In this document: positions 7,007 to 13,379 of the stretch, one piece after another
Layout: the number at the start of each line of letters is the position of its first letter
Numbering within the stretch: position 1 is the stretch's first letter
Assembly (NCBI GenBank): GCA_910577065.1
Contig: CAJTLD010000009.1
Location: forward strand, 1-40,441
DNA from: an uncultured Lachnospiraceae bacterium
GTDB lineage: Bacteria > Bacillota > Clostridia > Lachnospirales > Lachnospiraceae
Length of the DNA stretch: 40,441 nt
Direction of reading: 5' to 3'
The notes under the pieces: generated by a model
Told to the model about the DNA's origin: nothing
What the model saw: the letters and a program-made list of their open reading frames with translations, nothing else
Databases searched by the model: none
Position numbers and translations under genes: made by a program

Positions 7007-8160
7007 AATCTTACCCCCCCCTTTCTCCGTTCCGGCTCAAATTCCTTATCCATATGAAACTGGATGACTGTGCCATTATCTGTCTGCGTAACGCTTTCCA
7101 TGCGCTCCATATCCAATTTATCTGCCATTTCCGTTTGCTTGTTGGGGAAAAGATGCGCATAGCGGTAGGTAATGTCTATGCTCTCATGCCCTACCCTGTC
7201 CGCTATGGCAAGTGCTGAAAAACCCATCTCAATCAACAAGGAAATGTGGCTGTGGCGCAGATCATGGATTCTTATGCGTTTCACGTCTGCCGCTTTCGCT
7301 CCCCTGTCCATCTCGTGGTGCAGGTAGGATTTTGTGACTTGGAACATCCTTTCATCCCCACTGATTTCATAAAGCATACCGATATACTCCTGCATTTCCT
7401 CACATAAGAAATGCGGCATTTTTATCGTCCGGTTGCTCTTTGCGGTCTTAGGGGAAGTGATGACATCCCTCCCCTTTAACCGTTGGTAGGACTTGTTTAT
7501 GGTTACGATATTACGCCCAAAATCAAAGTCTGACGGCGTTAAGGCAAGCATTTCGCCTAGCCGAACGCCGCACCAGTAGAGCATTTCAAAGGCATAATAG
7601 GACAATGGCTTGTCCATCATCGCGTCCGCAAATTTCAAGTATTCCTCCTTTGTCCAGAACAGCATTTCCTTGTGTTCCTCGCTGCCCATCGTCCCGGCTT
7701 TCTGCGCCGGGTTGCCCGGCAGATGGTAAAATCTTACGGCATGGTTGAAAATTGCGCTCAACTGTGCATGGATGGTCTTCAGGTAGGTTGGGGAATAGAC
7801 CTCTCCATTTTCGCCCTTATAGGCAAGCATTTCATTCTGCCATGCAATCACGTCCCTCGGCTCAATCTCCGCAATCTTCCGCTCCCCGAAATAGGGTAAT
7901 ATCTTCGTGCGTATCACATGGCTCTTGGATTCCCATGTGTTCTCCTTCACCCTCTTCTTTTTGTCCGCCTCATAGATTTCAAAGAAACTGGCAAACGTCA
8001 TGTCAAGTTTGGACTCGCTTTTCAGCATGACTTCCCGTTCCCAACCCAATGCCTCCCTTTTGGTCGCAAAACCCCTTTTCTGTTTCTGTTTCCTCTCCCC
8101 TTTGTAATTCGTGTATCGGTAGATGACGCGCCACTTATCGCCATCCTTGTATACAGCCAT
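6925..8160 (-). CDS. Site-specific tyrosine recombinase (integrase)
   Basis: The 411-residue protein has the three parts of Tn916-type integrases: an N-terminal arm-site binding domain (MAVYKDGDKWRVIYRYTNYK), a SAM-like core-binding domain (about 60-165), and a catalytic domain. Catalytic residues are visible: Arg in WCGVRLGEMLAL, His-x-x-Arg in IHDLRHSH, His in VGHESIDIT, and Tyr in TYRYAHL. It inserts and excises the element by recombination between att sites. AAAGGAG lies 9 bases before the ATG at 8160. The natural end may be earlier. With seven instead of eight G at 7014-7021 the frame would stop right there (ERRKGG then TAA), just before the MobC-like ATG; as written, 30 extra basic residues are read. 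The element may be attached at the guaA 3' end. Confidence 0.92.
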   Translation of the reverse strand: MAVYKDGDKWRVIYRYTNYKGERKQKQKRGFATKREALGWEREVMLKSESKLDMTFASFFEIYEADKKKRVKENTWESKSHVIRTKILPYFGERKIAEIEPRDVIAWQNEMLAYKGENGEVYSPTYLKTIHAQLSAIFNHAVRFYHLPGNPAQKAGTMGSEEHKEMLFWTKEEYLKFADAMMDKPLSYYAFEMLYWCGVRLGEMLALTPSDFDFGRNIVTINKSYQRLKGRDVITSPKTAKSNRTIKMPHFLCEEMQEYIGMLYEISGDERMFQVTKSYLHHEMDRGAKAADVKRIRIHDLRHSHISLLIEMGFSALAIADRVGHESIDITYRYAHLFPNKQTEMADKLDMERMESVTQTDNGTVIQFHMDKEFEPERRKGGVRLWKKGLITKEDGGTRQWHSMSRRRKES

Positions 8161-8227
8161 ATGCTCACGCTCCTTTCCCCGGAGCTGATTGCAATAATAA
8201 CAAAATCTGCCATCAGCCCCGGCAACA

Positions 8228-8340
8228 TTTTAAAGATTCCTACATTTTCCGCTGTAACATAACTCCTAATGAAAAAACTATCTACTATAAGATAATTCTT
8301 TGCAAAAAACTACTCACTGTAACACAACTTCTTGCGGAAG
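8228..8340. repeat. Short repeated blocks between integrase and excisionase-like gene
   Basis: CTGTAACATAACTYCT-like blocks (about 8252-8267 and 8317-8332) and AAAAACTATCTACT/AAAAACTACTCACT blocks (about 8273-8287 and 8305-8318) occur twice. Repeats in this position often serve as arm-type integrase sites. This role is an inference from position only. Confidence 0.3.
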
Positions 8341-8489
8341 AAATTTGTGTTCACTCTGCCCGATACTGTCAGGTAGCCAAGCTCACGCATTTCTGTATTC
8401 AGCTCCCGGACAACCTTGTAGGCATAGGATTTGGAGACGTTCAGCTCCTGCGCAACTTCCTCAACCGTCATAAAATTTTTACCTTCCAT
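8310..8489 (-). CDS. Excisionase-like small helix-turn-helix protein
   Basis: A 59-residue ORF starts at the ATG at 8489, which follows GGAGAGG with 7 bases of spacing, and ends with TAG at 8310. The N-terminal half MTVEEVAQELNVSKSYAYKV is a clear winged-helix/MerR-type recognition motif as in Xis proteins and DNA-binding regulators of integrative elements. The tail GYLTVSGRVNTNFFRKKL resembles the wing. It lies 150 bases upstream of the integrase on the same strand, the usual place of a directionality factor. It could equally be a regulator of the integrase. Confidence 0.75.
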   Translation of the reverse strand: MEGKNFMTVEEVAQELNVSKSYAYKVVRELNTEMRELGYLTVSGRVNTNFFRKKLCYSE

Positions 8490-8633
8490 TATCCATCCTC
8501 TCCTTTCCCTGTCTTATTCCCAGCCTTTCTTCCCGCTTTCCCCCTTTCCCTCTTTTATTCCTAATTCCTCTGCCTGCACCCGTAAATCTACATTTCTTTC
8601 CAGCCGTCAGTTTTTACCGGCAATCTCAATCGT

Positions 8634-8655
8634 GACTAAATTTGTTTATTTAGTC
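8634..8655. promoter_or_regulatory. Perfect palindrome, probable operator
   Basis: GACTAAAT-TTGTTT-ATTTAGTC is an 8-bp inverted repeat with a 6-base spacer in the gap between the divergent excisionase-like and XRE genes. A partial half-site ACTAAAC follows at about 8673. This is a likely binding site for one of the two helix-turn-helix proteins beside it. Confidence 0.5.
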
Positions 8656-8733
8656 TATGTATTTCCTATATTACTAAACTTATAAATTTAAGCCAAGGGA
8701 TTTCAGGAAAAATCTTAACTTTTTTAATTTAAT

Positions 8734-8769
8734 TTTTTCTTGCTATCTTCATTGTGCCATGCTATACTA
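8734..8769 (+). promoter_or_regulatory. Sigma-A-like promoter of the XRE regulator
   Basis: TATACT (about 8763-8768) stands about 18 bases after a weak -35 (CTTGCT). It directs transcription to the right into the hairpin leader and the regulator at 8954. Confidence 0.4.
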
Positions 8770-8789
8770 TACCCAACAAATTTGTTTAA

Positions 8790-8926
8790 CTGTTTAGCCA
8801 TGCACGACAGCTAGAAAGCAGGATCGTGGGTGCTTGCACATACAATACTGCTTTCTAACTGTCGTATTTGGCGTTCAGCCACAGCGAAATGAAGCAGAGC
8901 GAAATTGAGCTGGCATGGCTAAACAG
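8790..8926 (+). ncRNA. Large nested stem-loop leader upstream of the XRE regulator
   Basis: CTGTTTAGCCATGC (8790-8803) pairs perfectly with GCATGGCTAAACAG (8913-8926). Inside it, ACGACAG-C-TAGAAAGCAG (8804-8821) pairs with CTGCTTTCTA-A-CTGTCGT (8848-8865), 17 pairs with one mismatch. Its loop holds a small GTGC-TT-GCAC hairpin. The rest of the outer loop has the repeated GCGAAAT(T)GA sequence. The two long stems are directly adjacent on the 5' side, so they would stack. The structure ends 28 bases before the start codon of the regulator. It may be a cis-acting leader, a DNA site used in replication or recombination, or an independent RNA. I do not recognise a known family. Confidence 0.55.
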
Positions 8927-8953
8927 AAATCCCAACTACACGGAGGTCTACTT

Positions 8954-9469
8954 ATGGCAATCGGAAAACGTATCAAATTTTTTCGCAACAGGAAGAGCCT
9001 GACACAGAAACAACTCGGCGAACAGCTCGGCTTTCTGGGCAGGACTTCTGACGTGCGCATGGCGCAGTATGAATCAGAGGCAAGAATCCCAAAGCAAAAC
9101 CTTGTGAAAGAAATGGCGGGCATACTTGGTGTCAGCCCCCATGCCCTGACTGTGCCAGACATTGACACATACATTGGTTTTTTACATACCCTCTTTGCAT
9201 TGGAGGACATATATGGATTCAGGATAATGGAAAAAGACGGTCTTATCTGCCTTTGCCGGGATTCTTCCAATTCTTCCCCTGCTGATACGGTCAGCGCCAT
9301 GCTCAGGGAATGGCAACAACAGGCAAAAAAGCTTGAAAACGATGAAATCAGCAGAGAGGAATATGACGAATGGCGTTACCGATACCCGGAACTGGACACC
9401 AGCCAGCATTGGGCAAGGACGCCTTCCAAAGAAATAAGTGATTACCTCATTAAGAAATCTGAGAAATAG
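8954..9469 (+). CDS. XRE-family regulator of the integrative element
   Basis: The 171-residue protein has an N-terminal helix-turn-helix (GKRIKFFRNRKSLTQKQLGE, then RTSDVRMAQYESEARIPKQN) followed by a region typical of regulators from Clostridia integrative elements (VSPHALTVPDIDTYIGFLHT and LFALEDIYGF) and a helical C-terminus (REEYDEWRYRYPELDTSQHW). I chose the ATG at 8954 because ACGGAGGT lies 6 bases upstream; the ATG at 8915 lies inside the 3' arm of the leader hairpin. It probably represses excision or transfer genes of the element. It is transcribed away from the integrase and is the last gene of the island before guaA. Confidence 0.88.
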   Translation: MAIGKRIKFFRNRKSLTQKQLGEQLGFLGRTSDVRMAQYESEARIPKQNLVKEMAGILGVSPHALTVPDIDTYIGFLHTLFALEDIYGFRIMEKDGLICLCRDSSNSSPADTVSAMLREWQQQAKKLENDEISREEYDEWRYRYPELDTSQHWARTPSKEISDYLIKKSEK

Positions 9470-9489
9470 CCAAAGAAATGCAATAAGAA

Positions 9490-9649
9490 AAACCTTGCTG
9501 ATATTCAGTTTTCATTTCTGAACCCGCACTATCGTGCGGTTGTCGCAGCATTCGTCAAACAGTCCTGTCTTACCGGCGAATTGCATAAATGCAATCGCCC
9601 GGTCTGCCAGTTCTGCTTTCCTCATTGCCCGCGCAAATCAGCAAGGTTT
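9490..9649. repeat. 160-bp stem-loop: 13-bp terminal inverted repeats with internal hairpins
   Basis: AAACCTTGCTGAT (9490-9502) and ATCAGCAAGGTTT (9637-9649) are perfect inverted repeats. Between them lie a perfect hairpin CCGCAC-TATC-GTGCGG (9524-9539) and a long hairpin around ATTGCAT-AA-ATGCAAT, extended by GGCG/CGCC and ACC/GGT (9572-9603). On the minus strand a 37-codon ORF (MRKAELADRAIAFMQFAGKT, ending VRVQK) fills the loop, from about 9628 to 9515; it has no ribosome binding site. On that strand the final arm is followed by TTCTTATT. It could be a MITE-like unit, a structured RNA, or an element end. The rest of 9470-9777 holds no gene that I can support. Confidence 0.5.
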
Positions 9650-9777
9650 CCCTATGTGCCATATTGAAATATATAAATCATTCTCTGAATAAGAAAAAGT
9701 GTTGCCAAATCGTTGCCAGTCACTAAACCATTTTGTTTGCAACCAGCATAAACACTGGATTTCTCTCATCCTTTGAA

Positions 9778-11322
9778 TTACTCAAATTCAATCGTCCCCG
9801 GCGGCTTACTAGTCAAATCATAAAACACCCGATTCACCCCGCCGACTTCATTGATGATCCTCCCCATCACCTTCTGCAGCACCCCAAACGGAATTTCCGC
9901 CGCTTCTGCCGTCATAAAATCCACCGTATTGACAGCCCGAAGCGCCACTGCGTAATCATACGTCCTTTCATCGCCCATCACGCCCACGGATCTCATATCC
10001 GTCAATGCCGCAAAATACTGTCCAATTGTCTGCTCCAGACCCGCGCATGCTATCTCCTCACGAAAAACGGCATCCGCGTCCTGCACAATCCGTACTTTTT
10101 CCGCCGTAACGTCTCCCACAATCCGAACGCCAAGCCCCGGTCCCGGAAACGGCTGGCGAAAAACCAAATACTCTGGAATACCAAGTTCCAGCCCCACCTT
10201 GCGAACCTCATCCTTAAATAGGCTCCGCAGCGGCTCAATAATCTCCTTAAAATCCACACAATCCGGCAAACCTCCGACATTATGATGCGATTTAATCCCC
10301 GCCGATTCACCGCCAAGTCCGCTTTCCACCACATCTGGATAAATCGTTCCCTGTACCAGGAAATCCACGGAGCCGATTTTTTGAGCTTCTTCTTCAAAAA
10401 CACGGATAAACTCCTCGCCGATGATTTTCCTTTTCCGCTCCGGCTCCTTTACCCCTGCCAGTTTCACATAGAACCGTTCCTGTGCGTTGACACGGATAAA
10501 ATTCAGTTCGTAATTCCCCTGCGGGCCAAAAACAGCCTCCACTTCATCTCCTTCGTTTTTCCGTAGAAGGCCGTGATCCACGAAAACGCAGGTAAGCTGG
10601 CTGCCGATCGCCTTAGACAGCATAACCGCAGCCACCGACGAATCCACACCTCCGGAAAGCGCACAAAGCACCCTTCCGTTCCCGACCTTCTTCCTGATTT
10701 CCCGAATGGACTGCTCCACAAAATAATCCATCCGCCAGTTTCCCGCACAGCCGCAGATGCCCCTGACAAAATTACAGAGTATCTTCGTTCCTTCCTGCGT
10801 ATGCAAAACCTCCGGGTGGAACTGAACCGCATAGAGCTGCCGCTTCACATCCTCTGCCGCTGCAACCGGACAGTCTGCCGTATGAGCCGTTACCGAAAAC
10901 CCCGGCGCAGCCTTGGATATATAGTCAAAATGGCTCATCCAGCAAACCGTTGTTTTCGGCACGCCTGAAAATAACGGAGACGTTCCGTCAATCTGCACCT
11001 TCGTTTTCCCGTATTCCCGCACTGGGGCACGCTCCACCCTGCCGCCTAAAAGAAACGACATCAGCTGAGCGCCATAACAAAGCCCCAGTACCGGAATCCC
11101 CAGTTCAAACAATTCCTTCTGGTACGTCGGGGCTTCTTCTTCGTAACAGCTGTTGGGTCCGCCCGTTAAAATAATACCGTTCGGTTTCATTGCCGCAATC
11201 TCCTGCAGCGGGGTACGGTAAGAAAAAATCTCACAATACACATTACATTCCCGCACCCGCCTTGCAACAAGCTGGTTATACTGCCCTCCAAAATCAATTA
11301 CAATTACTTTTTCCTGATCCAT
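9778..11322 (-). CDS. guaA: GMP synthase (glutamine-hydrolysing)
   Basis: The 514-residue enzyme makes GMP from XMP, glutamine and ATP, the last step of guanine nucleotide synthesis. The N-terminal class I glutamine amidotransferase shows the nucleophile in LGLCYGAQLM and the histidine/glutamate pair in QFHPEVLHT (about residue 170). The ATP-pyrophosphatase part has the PP-loop ALSGGVDSSVAA near 225. The C-terminal dimerization part ends normally (VFYDLTSKPPGTIEFE). GGGAGG lies 8 bases before the ATG. Length is normal. It is convergent with the XRE regulator of the island. Its 3' end is a known insertion site of genomic islands, which may explain the island edge. I see no purine riboswitch upstream (11323-11484). 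Confidence 0.98.
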   Translation of the reverse strand: MDQEKVIVIDFGGQYNQLVARRVRECNVYCEIFSYRTPLQEIAAMKPNGIILTGGPNSCYEEEAPTYQKELFELGIPVLGLCYGAQLMSFLLGGRVERAPVREYGKTKVQIDGTSPLFSGVPKTTVCWMSHFDYISKAAPGFSVTAHTADCPVAAAEDVKRQLYAVQFHPEVLHTQEGTKILCNFVRGICGCAGNWRMDYFVEQSIREIRKKVGNGRVLCALSGGVDSSVAAVMLSKAIGSQLTCVFVDHGLLRKNEGDEVEAVFGPQGNYELNFIRVNAQERFYVKLAGVKEPERKRKIIGEEFIRVFEEEAQKIGSVDFLVQGTIYPDVVESGLGGESAGIKSHHNVGGLPDCVDFKEIIEPLRSLFKDEVRKVGLELGIPEYLVFRQPFPGPGLGVRIVGDVTAEKVRIVQDADAVFREEIACAGLEQTIGQYFAALTDMRSVGVMGDERTYDYAVALRAVNTVDFMTAEAAEIPFGVLQKVMGRIINEVGGVNRVFYDLTSKPPGTIEFE

Positions 11323-11484
11323 GCATCCGTTCCTCCCTGTGGTCTGCCGGCAAAAATCTGCCGGACACTACTTCATATTATAGGTAAGGAACACCGGAAA
11401 AACAAGTTTTATTTTTCAGGCATAGCTTATGACCGGAGCAAACAATTATATTTTCAGCCGATATAAGTACTGCAGCCAAATATG

Positions 11485-12876
11485 TCACCTGCGCGCCTGC
11501 AGTTCCTTCGTATTCTCCTCCACCCGCTTTTTTGACAGGGGATACAACGTTACAAACACAATTGCCACAACCGTATAAATAACCGCGGGAAACAGTGTGG
11601 AAAGCGCATAAATCCCTGCCCGTACGGAATCCGTCTGCGCTGCGGCCAGCGAGTCATAGCCGATTGCCGATAACGCAAACCCGCCAAGGCCGCCGGCAAG
11701 CGCCTGTCCGACTTTTCTGGCGAACGAATAAACTCCGTATATCGTTCCGTCGTCCCGCTGCATGGTCTGTACTTCTTTGTCGTCAATCACGTCCGTTATC
11801 ATTGCCCAGACAGTCATATTAAATAAATACATCCCGCCGATACTGGCTATAAAATTTACGACTATAAACACCCAGACATTTGTCAGCTTCATAAAATACA
11901 ACGCAAAAAACAGGACCGCCGCCACAATACAGCCGCCGCTTGTCAGTTCTTTCCTGCCGAACCATTCCACCAGTTTTCCCGAAATAGCCGCCAGAATCAA
12001 AGCCGCTGGAAGCCCCAGCAAATTGTTAAACGATAATGCCTTTGTATCTTTAAAATAATCCGCAAATAAAAACGTGCTGATGGACTGCCCCATAATCGTC
12101 GCGCAAAGCGTCAGTATGGAAATCAGAATCATCGCCAGAAGCGCCCGGTTTGAAAATACCTGCCCTAATGTTTTGGCGGCTGAGGCGCGCTTTTTCTGCG
12201 AAGCGCTTTTTCTTACCTTTACCCGTTCCGTCACCAGGAAATAGCAAAACAGGTAACAGACAACCGCCAGAATGGAAAATGCCGCCGCCACCAGTGTAAA
12301 CCTTCCGGAAATTACCACCTGGTTGCCCCGATCATCCGTTTCATAAATAAAAAGGGGCGCAATCACGCTGATTGCTACCGCGGCAAACGTCGATCCCAGC
12401 GAACGGTATATGGAAAGCGACTGCCTGTCCCTGGAATGCTCCGAAATCACGGACGCCATAGAGCCATACGGAATATTAATGGAAGTATAAAAAATGGAGC
12501 CCCATAAAAGGTACGTCACAAACATATAAACCGTTTTTACCGTCATGCTTGCGCCCGCCATGACGTCCAGGTACATCAGAAAACTCGAAACCGCTACCGG
12601 AATGCACATACGTATGATCCAAACCCGAAACCTGCCTTTGGGGTTTTCCGGGGAAGAATCTGCAAGCCGCCCCATTCCCACATCGGTAAATGCGTCCACG
12701 CACCTTGCTACAAGAAACAATACGCCCACCATTGCCGGATCAATTCCAAGCACCTTTGTATAAAATATCATCAGATACGTACTTGCAAAAATAAATGTGA
12801 AATCATTTCCGAAGTCTCCAAACATATACCCGATTTTATCCTTAAAACCAAACGGGTTCCTTTTTAAATTTTCCAT
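11485..12876 (-). CDS. GPH-family (MelB-like) sugar:cation symporter
   Basis: The 463-residue membrane protein has about 12 hydrophobic segments and begins with the family signature: FKDKIGYMFGDFGNDFTFIF, then a DAFTDVGMGRLAD motif near residue 55 with the cation-binding aspartates. GPH transporters take up glycosides or sugars with Na+ or H+. The exact substrate cannot be told from sequence. I chose the ATG at 12876 because GGAGG lies 8 bases upstream; an upstream in-frame start at 12918 lacks one. No sugar hydrolase is adjacent. A terminator behind spoIIID separates it from that gene, so it is probably transcribed alone, ahead of guaA. Confidence 0.9.
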   Translation of the reverse strand: MENLKRNPFGFKDKIGYMFGDFGNDFTFIFASTYLMIFYTKVLGIDPAMVGVLFLVARCVDAFTDVGMGRLADSSPENPKGRFRVWIIRMCIPVAVSSFLMYLDVMAGASMTVKTVYMFVTYLLWGSIFYTSINIPYGSMASVISEHSRDRQSLSIYRSLGSTFAAVAISVIAPLFIYETDDRGNQVVISGRFTLVAAAFSILAVVCYLFCYFLVTERVKVRKSASQKKRASAAKTLGQVFSNRALLAMILISILTLCATIMGQSISTFLFADYFKDTKALSFNNLLGLPAALILAAISGKLVEWFGRKELTSGGCIVAAVLFFALYFMKLTNVWVFIVVNFIASIGGMYLFNMTVWAMITDVIDDKEVQTMQRDDGTIYGVYSFARKVGQALAGGLGGFALSAIGYDSLAAAQTDSVRAGIYALSTLFPAVIYTVVAIVFVTLYPLSKKRVEENTKELQARR

Positions 12877-12952
12877 CCTTGCTGCCTCCAACTGTAAGTA
12901 TGGCATTAGGATTTCCAATCCTTTTCAAAATATGTAACCGTTTCTAAAAAAT

Positions 12953-12987
12953 ACAGCGCCGACAGAAAGCCGTTCTGTTAGCGCTGT
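12953..12987 (-). terminator. Terminator of spoIIID
   Basis: On the minus strand ACAGCGC (12981-12987) pairs with GCGCTGT (12953-12959), with inner ACAGAA/TTCTGT pairing, and ATTTTTTAG follows. It lies 5 bases past the spoIIID stop. Confidence 0.85.
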
Positions 12988-12991
12988 GCAT

Positions 12992-13246
12992 TTAGATATG
13001 CTGATGCAGGTATTTTTCCCTTGTCGCCATTCCTCCGCGGATATGGCGTTCTGATTTGTTGACTTCCAATACTTTTCTGGCGCAGTTTGCAAGGCCGGGA
13101 TTGATTTGCGGGAGACGCTCCGTTACGTCTTTATGTACCGTGCTCTTGCTAATGCCAAACTGCCTGGCCGTCTGACGCACGGTTGCGTTGTTGTCAATAA
13201 TATATTTTGCTATTTCCATAGCTCTTTCCTCAATATAGCTTTTCAA
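12992..13246 (-). CDS. spoIIID: Sporulation transcription factor SpoIIID
   Basis: The 84-residue protein is a close match in layout to SpoIIID: YIEERAMEIAKYIIDNNATV, the helix-turn-helix FGISKSTVHKDVTERLPQIN, and the tail SERHIRGGMATREKY. SpoIIID acts in the mother cell, activating or repressing sigma-E genes and switching towards sigma-K. The start is TTG at 13246 with AGGGG 7 bases upstream; it gives the family's usual N-terminus (xKSYIEER). A sigma-E promoter and a match to the SpoIIID box lie directly upstream, so autoregulation is likely. This gene shows the organism forms endospores. Confidence 0.97.
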   Translation of the reverse strand: MKSYIEERAMEIAKYIIDNNATVRQTARQFGISKSTVHKDVTERLPQINPGLANCARKVLEVNKSERHIRGGMATREKYLHQHI

Positions 13247-13263
13247 AGAAATTCCCCTGCGAT

Positions 13264-13302
13264 ACTTGTTTTTACATTGTATGCAGGGGGATTTTTGTTT
13301 AT
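13264..13302 (-). promoter_or_regulatory. Sigma-E promoter with overlapping SpoIIID-type box
   Basis: On the minus strand the -35 ATA (13300-13302) and -10 CATACAAT (13276-13283) are separated by 16 bases, matching the sigma-E pattern. AAAAACAAGT, which fits the SpoIIID consensus WWRRACARNY, lies just downstream (about 13264-13273), near the transcription start. An inverted repeat CCCCTGC...GCAGGGG (13255-13290) spans promoter and ribosome binding site. Confidence 0.65.
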
Positions 13303-13318
13303 GCTATGATACGGAACG

Positions 13319-13359
13319 AAAGGGCGGCAAATCCTCTTGCCGAAAATCTGCCGCCCTTT
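13319..13359 (-). terminator. Terminator of the secreted-protein operon
   Basis: AAAGGGCGGCA (13319-13329) pairs perfectly with TGCCGCCCTTT (13349-13359). It lies 20 bases past the stop of the leucine-rich-repeat gene. The T-run is short, so termination may be partial. Confidence 0.6.
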
Positions 13360-13379
13360 ATGATACCATTATTCACTGC

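Noticed and set aside
8915..8953. Upstream start of the XRE regulator
   Set aside because: That ATG lies in the 3' arm of the hairpin leader and lacks a ribosome binding site; the ATG at 8954 has a good one.
11323..11484. Purine riboswitch before guaA
   Set aside because: I see no purine-riboswitch core or three-way junction; only a short direct repeat TCTGCCGG at about 11346-11373.
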